Shown piece by piece: positions 40,976 to 48,625 of a DNA stretch of 64,000 nucleotides. The position numbers and the translations under genes are program-made. Numbering within the stretch: the stretch's first letter is position 1; the number at the start of each line of letters is the position of its first letter. Where the stretch lies: NCBI RefSeq assembly GCF_019968905.1, contig NZ_CP079946.1:3844001-3908000 (forward strand), given 5' to 3'. This DNA is from Corallococcus sp. EGB (GTDB lineage Bacteria > Myxococcota > Myxococcia > Myxococcales > Myxococcaceae). The notes beneath the pieces are model-generated. The model was given only the letters and a program-made list of their open reading frames with translations. It did not search any database and was not told where the DNA came from.

Positions 40976-42022
40976 ATGCAAGTCTCCGTGAAGCCCGCCT
41001 CCCAGTCTCCAGCCGCACCCGCTTCGCTTGCTGGCGCTTCGCCGCGCGCGGAAAATGACGTGTCGCCCGTGGGACCCGCGGGCCTGACGCGGCGCTCGCG
41101 TTCGCGGCGCATCATCGCGGTGGGCGGCGGCAAGGGCGGCATCGGCAAGTCGATGGTGTCCGCGAACCTGGGCGTCGCGCTCGCGCAGGCAGGCCAGAAG
41201 GTGCTGCTCGTGGACGCGGACCTGGGCGGCGCCAACCTGCACACCTGCCTGGGCGTGGGACCTCCGGAGGCCACGCTGTCCGACTTCCTGCGGCGCGGGA
41301 AGGCCCACCTCGAAGAGGTGATGGTCGCCACCGGCGTGCCGGGCCTGTCGCTGATCGCCGGCGCGCAGGACTCGCTGGACGCGGCGAACCTCAAGTACGC
41401 GCAGAAGCAGAAGCTGCTCCGCACGCTGCTGTCGCAGACGACGGCGGACTACCTCATCCTGGACCTGGGTGCGGGCACCAGCTTCAACACGCTCGACTTC
41501 TTCCTCATCGCGGACCACGGCCTGCTCGTCGTGCTGCCGGAGCCCACCTCCGTGGAGAACGCGTACCGCTTCGTCAAGGCGGCCTTCTTCCGCAAGCTCC
41601 AGCAGACCGAGTCACGCTACGGCATCCAGGACATGGTCGAGGGCGCGCTGTCCACCCGCGAGGGCGGCCTGCGGACGCTGCACGACATCGTCGCGCAGGT
41701 GCGGCGCAAGGCCCCGTCCGACGCGGAGCGGCTGGAGCGCGAACTGGCCGCGTTCCACGTGCGGCTCGTCGTGAACCAGGCGCGCACGGACGCGGACGAG
41801 AAGGTCGGCGGGGCGATGGTGTCCGCGTGGAAGAAGTTCTTCGGCATCGACATGGATGACCTGGGCGCCCTGCGCCACGACGACGAGGCGTGGAGGGCGG
41901 TGCGCAAGCGCAAGCCGGTGCTCCTCGAGCGGCCCGATTCGCCCGTATCCCAGGGACTCCAGCGCATCGCCGCGCGTATCCTCACGCTCGACGGCCTTTC
42001 CACCGAGCCCGCCACCCCATGA
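40976..42022 (+). CDS. MinD/FlhG-like P-loop ATPase
   Basis: A 348-residue ParA/MinD-superfamily ATPase. A 40-residue Ala/Pro-rich N terminus precedes the deviant Walker A GGGKGGIGKS, then VDADLGGANLH (switch I region), DYLILDLGAG (switch II), and LPEPTSVENAYRF. This is the FlhG/MinD subgroup that positions cell-surface or division machinery by nucleotide-dependent dimerisation. No C-terminal amphipathic membrane-targeting helix is obvious. I prefer ATG 40976, with GGACGGG upstream, over GTG 40946. The stop overlaps the next start as ATGA, tying it to the J-like/RodZ-type protein. Confidence 0.85.
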   Translation: MQVSVKPASQSPAAPASLAGASPRAENDVSPVGPAGLTRRSRSRRIIAVGGGKGGIGKSMVSANLGVALAQAGQKVLLVDADLGGANLHTCLGVGPPEATLSDFLRRGKAHLEEVMVATGVPGLSLIAGAQDSLDAANLKYAQKQKLLRTLLSQTTADYLILDLGAGTSFNTLDFFLIADHGLLVVLPEPTSVENAYRFVKAAFFRKLQQTESRYGIQDMVEGALSTREGGLRTLHDIVAQVRRKAPSDAERLERELAAFHVRLVVNQARTDADEKVGGAMVSAWKKFFGIDMDDLGALRHDDEAWRAVRKRKPVLLERPDSPVSQGLQRIAARILTLDGLSTEPATP

Positions 42023-43653
42023 AGCCCTTCGCGCAGCAGACCTACTACGAGCTCCTGGAGGTGCCGCCCACGGCGACCGATGAGGAGATCCGCGCGGCCC
42101 ACCAGCGCCTGATGGAGCTGTATTCGCCGGACTCCATCGCGGTGTACGCGCTGGGTGATCCGGATCAGGTGGACGCGCTGCGTGAACGGATGAACGAAGC
42201 GATGGAGATGCTCACCGACGCGGACCTGCGCGTCGAGTATGACCGCTCCATCGGGCTGACCACCGAGCGGCTCGCGAAGGCGACCGTGACGGCGGAGGCA
42301 GCGGACAAGGTGGGTTCGGCCACACGGGTGGCCGAGGCCCTTGCCACCGCCGCCGCGGCGCTGGCGAAGGCCGCGGGTGCGGTGGATGCCGAAAGGCTGG
42401 AGGCGGAGTCGCGACTGAAGGCCGCGGCGTCCGTGAACGACAATGAAGGAGAGGCACCGCGCGGAAGCGGGTCGCCTGGAAAGAGCGAGGAGCAGATGCG
42501 GGGTCAGGAGTCGAAGCGACAGGAATCCTCGGGGATGGACACGCCGGTCGTGCCCTCCGAGCCGGTGATGGTGGGAGGCGTGACGGTGGTGGAGGCCTTC
42601 CGCGCCTCGTTCACCCGGAGCCTGTCGTTCGTCTACGTCCCCACGACTCCGCTGCGCGGGCAGGGCAGGGGGGGCGATGAGGCTCCGGCTCCCGCCATGG
42701 AGGCCGCGGTCAGCGCGGCTGCACCCTCGGTGGAGGCACCGCCACCGGCGGAGGCCGCGCCCGTCGAGCCCCCGGTCGAGCACGCACAGTCCGCCGCCCC
42801 GACGCCGCCGGACAGCGTGAAGACCGAGGCCGGAGTCGCGGGTTCCCCTGCGGACTCCGCGGCGGCCCCCGACGGCTCCGCTCCGGTGCCTGAAAGCGCC
42901 ACCGCGACCCCGGGCATCGCGGCCGTTCCTGCCGCACCGGAGCGCGAGGAGGCGACTCAGGCGCCTGTTGCCTCCGCGGCAACGGAGGTCTCGACGCCCG
43001 AGCCCGCGACGGAGGCCCCCGCGGCGGCCGCGACGCAGGCTCCCGAGGCCAGCCCGGAACCCTCGGCCCCCATGGCCGTGGCGACCACCACCCAGGGCGA
43101 GTCGGATCCGAACCCCGCCCCGGCCCTGGACGCCAGCACCACCGCCCTGGCCCGGCTCCCCGCCACCGGCGCCTCCCGCGACGCCGTGCGCCCCCTGACG
43201 TCGCGCCCCATCGACGGGCCGGCGCCCACCAGCCCCACGGGGCCGGGCAGCGTGAAGACCCCCACGGTCCGCAAGCTGGGAGAAGCCCAGGTCCTGGCGC
43301 AGGACTCCGCCATCGCGACCGCCGAGTCCGCCCTGGCCCAGGTGGCCGCCAAGGTCCGCGAGGCCCGCCCCCGGGGCATGGACATCCCGTCCGACGCCGA
43401 GTTCAACGGCGAACTGCTCCGCCGCGTCCGCGAGGCCCGAGGCCTCACCCTGTCGCAGCTCGCGGACCGCACCCGCATCTCCGTGCGTCACCTGGAGAAC
43501 GTGGAGGCGGACCGCTACACCGCGCTGCCCACCACCGTGTACCTGCGCGGCATCCTCATGAACCTCGCCCGCGAGCTGGGCCTGGACCCCCTGCGCGTGT
43601 CCAAGAGCTACCTCGCGCTGTTCTCCGAGAAACCCGCCAAGCCGGGCCGGTGA
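42019..43653 (+). CDS. J-like domain / RodZ-type HTH fusion protein
   Basis: A 544-residue protein in three parts. Residues 1-75 are a DnaJ-like domain (TYYELLEVPPTATDEEIRAA..., ending DADLRVEYDRSI) in which the essential HPD motif is replaced by SPD (ELYSPDSI), so it should not stimulate Hsp70. Residues about 90-450 are a long, presumably disordered Ala/Pro/Glu-rich linker. Residues 455-540 are a RodZ-type HTH_25 domain (LLRRVREARGLTLSQLADRT, then VYLRGILMNLARELGLD). No transmembrane helix follows the HTH, unlike true RodZ. Coupling to a MinD-like ATPase suggests a cytoskeletal or positioning role (inference). Confidence 0.75.
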   Translation: MKPFAQQTYYELLEVPPTATDEEIRAAHQRLMELYSPDSIAVYALGDPDQVDALRERMNEAMEMLTDADLRVEYDRSIGLTTERLAKATVTAEAADKVGSATRVAEALATAAAALAKAAGAVDAERLEAESRLKAAASVNDNEGEAPRGSGSPGKSEEQMRGQESKRQESSGMDTPVVPSEPVMVGGVTVVEAFRASFTRSLSFVYVPTTPLRGQGRGGDEAPAPAMEAAVSAAAPSVEAPPPAEAAPVEPPVEHAQSAAPTPPDSVKTEAGVAGSPADSAAAPDGSAPVPESATATPGIAAVPAAPEREEATQAPVASAATEVSTPEPATEAPAAAATQAPEASPEPSAPMAVATTTQGESDPNPAPALDASTTALARLPATGASRDAVRPLTSRPIDGPAPTSPTGPGSVKTPTVRKLGEAQVLAQDSAIATAESALAQVAAKVREARPRGMDIPSDAEFNGELLRRVREARGLTLSQLADRTRISVRHLENVEADRYTALPTTVYLRGILMNLARELGLDPLRVSKSYLALFSEKPAKPGR

Positions 43654-43693
43654 CCGGCGGTGGGCCAGCCCCCCTCCCGTGCAGCGGGAAAAG

Positions 43694-43722
43694 TTGACTC
43701 GCACGGGGTGGGTGCCTAAGTA
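43694..43722 (+). promoter_or_regulatory. Sigma-70-type promoter for the 87-residue protein, apparently leaderless
   Basis: TTGACT (43694-43699), a 17-base spacer and TAAGTA (43717-43722). The expected transcription start is about 43729, only 2 bases before the ATG at 43731, so the mRNA would have almost no leader. Confidence 0.5.
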
Positions 43723-43730
43723 GTGGCACG

Positions 43731-43994
43731 ATGACGGAAGAGGAAAAGGTCAAGGCGATGCGACTCGCCCGCGCGATCGCCTCCGATATCTCGCTCTACA
43801 ACGAGCAGAAGATCATCAAGGGCATCGAGCAGGACAACCTTTTCGAGGTCCTCAAGGAGGAACTGGAAGAGGGGCGCGCGCTCTACAAGAGCCGCGTGAG
43901 CGCGGAGATCAGCTCCCAGGCGAACTTCTTCGAGCGCGCCATCAACGACATCGTGCTGCGCTCCAAGGCGCACGTGAAGTCGAAGATCTGGTAG
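43731..43994 (+). CDS. Small conserved helical protein of unknown function
   Basis: An 87-residue charged protein, predicted almost entirely helical (EEEKVKAMRLARAIASDIS, IEQDNLFEVLKEELEEG, SRVSAEISSQANFFERAIND). I recognise no domain, although the composition and length look like a genuine conserved delta-proteobacterial small protein. There is no Shine-Dalgarno before the ATG, in line with the leaderless promoter. It stands 11 bases before the pseudouridine synthase gene and may be co-transcribed with it. Confidence 0.7.
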   Translation: MTEEEKVKAMRLARAIASDISLYNEQKIIKGIEQDNLFEVLKEELEEGRALYKSRVSAEISSQANFFERAINDIVLRSKAHVKSKIW

Positions 43995-44005
43995 CGCCTC
44001 CCGCC

Positions 44006-45016
44006 GTGGCCTCACCCGACACGCGCGAGCACCGCGCCCTCCCCGAAGCCCGGGGCGAGCGCCTGGATGCGTACCTGGCCCGCGCGTTCCCGGACCTCAC
44101 CCGGTCCCGCCTCCAGGGCCTCATCGCGGACGGCCACGTGCTGTCCGACGGCAAGCCCGCCAAGGCCGCGCAGCGCCTGCGCGGGGGCGAAGCGCTGACG
44201 CTGCACGTCCCCGCCCCCGTCGCCGCCATCCCCCAGGCCGAAGCCCTGCCCGTGTCCGTGCTGCACGAGGACCGTGACCTCGTCGTCGTGGACAAGGCCG
44301 CCGGCATGGTGGTGCACCCGGGCGCGGGCCATGCCTCCGGGACGCTCGTCAACGCGCTCCTGCACCGCGTGAAGGACCTGGCCGGCGTGGGCGGCGAGCT
44401 GCGCCCCGGCATCGTCCACCGCCTGGACAAGGACACCACCGGCTGCCTCGTCGTCGCCAAGCACGAGCAGGCCCTGGTGGCCCTCCAGAAGGCCTTCAAG
44501 ACGCGCGAGGTCCAGAAGACGTACCTGGCCCTGGTGCACGGCGTGCCGCCCGAAGAGGGCCGCATCGAGACGCTCTACGGCCGCCACCCCATCCACCGCC
44601 AGAAGTTCACCGGCAAGGTGAAGGAGGGCAAGCCCGCCATCACCCTGTTCCGCGTGCGCGAGGCCTTCGATGGCGCCGCGCTGGTGGAGGTGGACCTGCT
44701 CACCGGCCGCACGCATCAGATCCGTGTCCACCTGGCGGAGGCCGGCCACCCGCTGCTCTGCGACGCGCTCTACGGCGCCGGCCGCAAGGCGAAGGGCGCG
44801 GTGGCGGAGGCCCAGGAGGCGCTGGGCCGTCAGGCGCTGCACGCGTGGCGCCTGTCCTTCCAGCACCCGCGCACCCACAAGACGCTGAACCTGGAGGCCC
44901 CCATTCCGGAGGACTTCCAGAAGGCGCTCCAGCGCTTGCGCGAGGCGAGCCTCCCCGCGGGCCCGCCCACGCAGGCGAAGCCCGCGGCGAAGAAGGCTAC
45001 AGGCCGGAGACGCTGA
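44006..45016 (+). CDS. RluA-family 23S rRNA pseudouridine synthase (RluD-like)
   Basis: A 336-residue enzyme. An S4 RNA-binding domain opens it (ERLDAYLARAFPDLTRSRLQ, then IADGHVLSDGK), followed by the catalytic domain with VVDKAAGMVVHPG, GIVHRLDKDTTG containing the nucleophilic Asp, and LLTGRTHQIRVHLAEAGHPL. A Lys/Arg-rich tail ends it. RluD modifies helix 69 of 23S rRNA; RluA-family members with other targets are possible. The GTG start at 44006 fits the S4 domain onset. Its last 20 bases overlap the convergent HD-domain gene. Confidence 0.88.
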   Translation: MASPDTREHRALPEARGERLDAYLARAFPDLTRSRLQGLIADGHVLSDGKPAKAAQRLRGGEALTLHVPAPVAAIPQAEALPVSVLHEDRDLVVVDKAAGMVVHPGAGHASGTLVNALLHRVKDLAGVGGELRPGIVHRLDKDTTGCLVVAKHEQALVALQKAFKTREVQKTYLALVHGVPPEEGRIETLYGRHPIHRQKFTGKVKEGKPAITLFRVREAFDGAALVEVDLLTGRTHQIRVHLAEAGHPLLCDALYGAGRKAKGAVAEAQEALGRQALHAWRLSFQHPRTHKTLNLEAPIPEDFQKALQRLREASLPAGPPTQAKPAAKKATGRRR

Positions 45017-46316
45017 GCTGCTGCTGGCGGCGGGAGAGGACCTTGATGGGCTGGATGGCCATCACCCGCATGAAGACGGACAAGAGCTCCGGGTCGAACT
45101 TCTGGCGCATCTCCGTCCACATCAGCATCAGCGCCACCTCCGGGCCGTACGCGTCGCGGTAGGGACGGCGCGAGGTGAGCGCGTCGTACGCGTCGCAGAT
45201 GGCGATGATCTTCGCGTATACCCCCAGGTTCGTCTTGGGGATGATCATCTGGATGTTGCCGCGCGCATCCCGCACCGCGGTGCCGTAGTCCGTCTTGTGC
45301 TCGAACGTCGTCACCACGCGCAGCAGCGTGGAGCGGCTGAAGCCCTTCTCCATCAGGATGTTCCGCACGCTGATGAGCGGCGCGCGGGCCACCGCCGTCT
45401 TCTCGTCCGCGGTGAGCGCGCCGCGCTTGGTGGCCAGCTCCTCCGGCAGCGTCGTCATGCCCGCGTCGTGGAAGAGGGCGATGTAGCCCAGGTCGCGCAG
45501 CTGGGGCTTGGTGAGGCCCAGCTCCGCCCCGAACACGATGCACATCAGCGCCACGTTCACCTGGTGGTAGACGAGGTAGTCCTCCTCGCGCTTCTGCGTC
45601 GTCATGCCCAGGAAGTGGGTGCGCTGATCGTAGGAGATGTCCACGAAGTCCTGCACCAGGCGCAGCGCCCGCGACGAGCCGATGGGCTTCCCCGCGCGCA
45701 CGGACTCCAGGTACTTCTGCAGGAAGAACACCGCGCGGGCGTACACGGTCATCGCGTACTTCTTGCGGTCGACCTTCTGGTCGCCCGGCGCGTCCATGTC
45801 CTTGTTCAGCTTCTCCCGGAGCTTGGAGAACTTGGCCACGCGCATGTTGAGGAGCTTGCGCCCCTGCAGGCCGTCCTCCTCCGACGTGGCGGACTGCTCC
45901 TTGCTGAAGATCCAGATGAAGTTCTTCAGCTCCTGCACCGTGACGGGCTTGGTCAGCGTGATGCCGCCCACGTCCTTGGCGCGCAGCTCCGACAGGAGGT
46001 AGCGCTGGTTCTCGATGGAGTTGAGGTCCACCTTCACCAGCATGCCGTTCAGGTAGAACGAGTCCTTGACGCCCGTCAGCTCCAGCCGGCCTTCCTTGCC
46101 GATGATCTGATTGATGATGTCCTGGAGCTGGTGGAGCGGCTTTTCGAAGACCGCGTTCTCCGGGTCATACATCTTCACCGAGCGCACGAGCATGTAGAGG
46201 CCCGCGAGCATGGAGCGCGACAGGTTCTGGAGCTTCTCGTTGTGCTCGCGCCCGAACTCCCCGAGGTTCTCGCCCTGGGTCTGCTGGGCCTGATTGATCT
46301 TCAGGTTGTCGGCCAT
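44997..46316 (-). CDS. Degenerate HD-GYP/HDIG-domain protein
   Basis: A 439-residue protein. Residues 1-150 are a domain also recognisable in the neighbouring HEAT protein (LVRSVKMYDPENAVF, ending KDSFYLNGMLVKVD). Residues about 200-430 are an HD-type fold: YHQVNVAL, LFHDAGMTTLP (HD pair), FEHKTDYG in the place of the HHExxDGxGYP motif, and IIAICDAYDALTSRRPYRD. The GYP motif is missing and one His is lost, so c-di-GMP hydrolysis is doubtful; it may act as a regulatory or scaffold domain. It is downstream of the HEAT gene (4-base gap) and overlaps the convergent rlu gene by 20 bases. Confidence 0.75.
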   Translation of the reverse strand: MADNLKINQAQQTQGENLGEFGREHNEKLQNLSRSMLAGLYMLVRSVKMYDPENAVFEKPLHQLQDIINQIIGKEGRLELTGVKDSFYLNGMLVKVDLNSIENQRYLLSELRAKDVGGITLTKPVTVQELKNFIWIFSKEQSATSEEDGLQGRKLLNMRVAKFSKLREKLNKDMDAPGDQKVDRKKYAMTVYARAVFFLQKYLESVRAGKPIGSSRALRLVQDFVDISYDQRTHFLGMTTQKREEDYLVYHQVNVALMCIVFGAELGLTKPQLRDLGYIALFHDAGMTTLPEELATKRGALTADEKTAVARAPLISVRNILMEKGFSRSTLLRVVTTFEHKTDYGTAVRDARGNIQMIIPKTNLGVYAKIIAICDAYDALTSRRPYRDAYGPEVALMLMWTEMRQKFDPELLSVFMRVMAIQPIKVLSRRQQQLSVSGL

Positions 46317-46320
46317 GGTG

Positions 46321-48087
46321 TCAGCTCGCTTCTTCCGGGAGCGCCGAGTCCCCGAACAGGGCCTTGCGCGTCTGGTACATCGCCTTGCGCGCCGCGGTGA
46401 GGACCTCCAGGGGCTGCGTCTTGTCCTCCACCACGGCCTGCAACATCTTGTAGGACTGGATGGAGCTGGCGCCGCCCAGGCCGGTGATGGCCAGCAGCTT
46501 GTCCTCCATCACCCGCCGCTTGTTGAGCAGCGACGGCTTCACCGCCAGCGACTGCTGCATCATGGAGAGCGCGGCGGGCAGGTTGGTGGCCCCGATGGCC
46601 GCGTAGACCGCGGCCTTCTCGTCGGACGTCTTCTTGTCCCAGCTGGCGTCGCGCACCACGCGCACCAGGTCCGTGAAGGCCCGCTCGCGGTCGAACTCCG
46701 GCAACAGCTTCGCGGCCAGCATGCGCACCTGGGAGACGGAGTCGGTGAGCGCCTCGTGGATGATGCGCCGGGCCTCCGCCGTGCGCCCCCTCCCGATGAT
46801 CTGCATGACCTCCAGCTTCACCACCAGGTTGGGGCTCTTCATCACCTGGCCGAACATCTTCACCCGCTCCGGGTGGTTGCTCTTCTCCAGGATGTAGACC
46901 ATGTCGCGCACCGTCTGCGGCCGGTCCGACAACAGGCGCGCGACGAAGGGGTCCGGGATGTCGCGCGCGAACGTGGCCAGCACGTCGCCCAGGAGCGCGC
47001 GGTTCTCCGGCAGCTCGATGGTCTCCAGCACGCTGAGCAGCGGCAGCACGGAGTCCGAGCCCAGCGCCTGCAGGTAGCGCGTCACGTCCTGCGGCTGCTT
47101 GCTGCGCGTCGTCTTGAGCGACTCGCCCAGCCGCGTCAGGCGCTGCTCCTCGCCCATCTTGAGGAGGAAGTTGTTGAGCAGGCGCCCCAGGTCCTCGCCG
47201 CCCTCGCGCTGGGAGAGCGCGCGCAGCTTGAGGACGATCTGATTCACCGTGGCGAAGTCGTCCTGGAGCAGCAGCATGTCCAGCAGCTGGAGGAAGATCT
47301 CCTCCAGGAGGGCCGCGTCATCCACGCCGCCCTCCACCACCTGGAACACCGCGCCCACCAGCTTGGGGAAGAGGCGCGCGTTCTCCTCCTCCGTGATTTC
47401 GCGCTGGATGCGGGCCTTCAGGTCGTCCGTGGCGTGCCGGCCGCCCACGACGAGGCCGCGGATCTGCTCCACCCCGTCCAGCTTCGCGTCCAGGTCCTCC
47501 GCGGACACGCGCGCGAAGCGCAGGAAGTCATCCGAGTTCGTCTGGAGGCGCGAGTAGAGGTAGCCCACCACCTTGTCCACCTCGACCTGGACCTCGTCCT
47601 CGTTGGCTCCCTCCATGGAGAAGCCTTCCACCACCACGTACTCCACCTGCTGCATGCCCGCGCGCCACAGCTGCGCGAGCACGTCGTCCGCGCCGCGCTC
47701 CGGCTCCGATAGCGCGATGAGCGTGAGGGTGACGAGCTCCTCCAGCGGCAGCCCCGGCCGGAAGATGAGCTGGCGGATGCCGTCGCGGAAGAACTTGTAG
47801 GGCAGCGGCGACTCCTCGGAGAAGAGCGGCTCGCCGTGCAGCATGAAGTTCTGCTGCTCCACCTTCAGCGAGAGCGGCCCGAACTTCTCCGTGTACGCGG
47901 AGATGGCCTCCAGCGCCTTGGAGAGGAACTCCGGGAAGCGCGCCTCGTTGTGGCGGTACATGCCAATCTGCTTGATGCCCTTGAGCAGGTGGAAGGCGAA
48001 CGTCTTCGCCAGCTCCACCTTCTCGCGGACCTCCGGTGACTGCTCCGCCTCCGCGCTCGCGTCCGTGACTTTCTGGGGCTGTGCCAT
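46321..48087 (-). CDS. HEAT-repeat protein with N-terminal domain shared with its neighbour
   Basis: A 588-residue soluble protein. The N-terminal part (LLKGIKQIGMYRHNEARFPE to LSLKVEQQNFMLHGEPLF) parallels the same region of the adjacent HD protein. The C-terminal half (about 300-560) is built of HEAT-like helix pairs (for example PNLVVKLEVMQIIGRGRTAE, VSQVRMLAAKLLPEFD). No enzymatic motif is seen. Such proteins usually serve as scaffolds. I chose ATG 48087 (MAQPQKVTD); the frame is open further upstream but not protein-like. The 198-bp gap to the divergent lipoprotein gene (48088-48285) should hold promoters for both. Confidence 0.75.
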   Translation of the reverse strand: MAQPQKVTDASAEAEQSPEVREKVELAKTFAFHLLKGIKQIGMYRHNEARFPEFLSKALEAISAYTEKFGPLSLKVEQQNFMLHGEPLFSEESPLPYKFFRDGIRQLIFRPGLPLEELVTLTLIALSEPERGADDVLAQLWRAGMQQVEYVVVEGFSMEGANEDEVQVEVDKVVGYLYSRLQTNSDDFLRFARVSAEDLDAKLDGVEQIRGLVVGGRHATDDLKARIQREITEEENARLFPKLVGAVFQVVEGGVDDAALLEEIFLQLLDMLLLQDDFATVNQIVLKLRALSQREGGEDLGRLLNNFLLKMGEEQRLTRLGESLKTTRSKQPQDVTRYLQALGSDSVLPLLSVLETIELPENRALLGDVLATFARDIPDPFVARLLSDRPQTVRDMVYILEKSNHPERVKMFGQVMKSPNLVVKLEVMQIIGRGRTAEARRIIHEALTDSVSQVRMLAAKLLPEFDRERAFTDLVRVVRDASWDKKTSDEKAAVYAAIGATNLPAALSMMQQSLAVKPSLLNKRRVMEDKLLAITGLGGASSIQSYKMLQAVVEDKTQPLEVLTAARKAMYQTRKALFGDSALPEEAS

Positions 48088-48285
48088 GAAACCTGAAGAA
48101 TCCGGATGGGGCGGAAGGCCCCGATGGGGGGAGCCTGAGTGTACTCCTGTCCAGGTTCCGCTCCCAATTCGAGAAGCGCCCAGAATCCAAGGGGTTGGCG
48201 TGACACCTGCGCAACACCGGGCGGACTGGCGGTGAAGCCCCGGTGTGTTAGGCAAGGTTCCCCTTCCGTCCGGAGACCCCCGTCC

Positions 48286-48618
48286 ATGAAGCGACTGGCC
48301 GCGTCCGCCCTGATCCTGGCGTCCCTCACGGGGTGCTTTCGCATGAGCGTGCGCAGCCCGGCGCCGCGCGACGGCGCGCCGGTGTCCCGGATGGGCGTGA
48401 GCCTGGTGGAGGGGCTGACGACGTCCAACGTGGCCGCGGCGGAGTGCCGGCATGGCCTGTCGCGGGTGGACGTGTACTGGCCGTGGTGGAGCCCGTTCGT
48501 CTACGCCTTCACCTTCGGCATCGTGGCGCCGCTGCGCGCGGAGTACGTCTGTGCGAAGGGGCCGGAGGCTTCCGACGGCGGCGAAACGGAGGTGCCGCCG
48601 TCGGTGCCCGGGCTTTAA
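48286..48618 (+). CDS. Small Bor-like lipoprotein
   Basis: A 110-residue protein with a lipoprotein signal peptide (KRLAASALILASLTGC, lipobox LTGC, Cys17). The mature part is short, with CRHGLSRVDVYWPWWSPFVY and a hydrophobic FTFGIVAPLRAEYVC segment, reminiscent of Bor/Iss-type and other small lipoproteins whose second half passes near the membrane. Function unknown. It converges on the OPT transporter gene with a 7-base gap. Confidence 0.7.
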   Translation: MKRLAASALILASLTGCFRMSVRSPAPRDGAPVSRMGVSLVEGLTTSNVAAAECRHGLSRVDVYWPWWSPFVYAFTFGIVAPLRAEYVCAKGPEASDGGETEVPPSVPGL

Positions 48619-48625
48619 CGCGCCG

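Noticed and set aside
41617..43704. A 695-codon - strand frame, glycine/arginine-rich
   Set aside because: Antisense to the MinD-like and J/HTH genes; it mirrors their Pro/Ala-rich linker.
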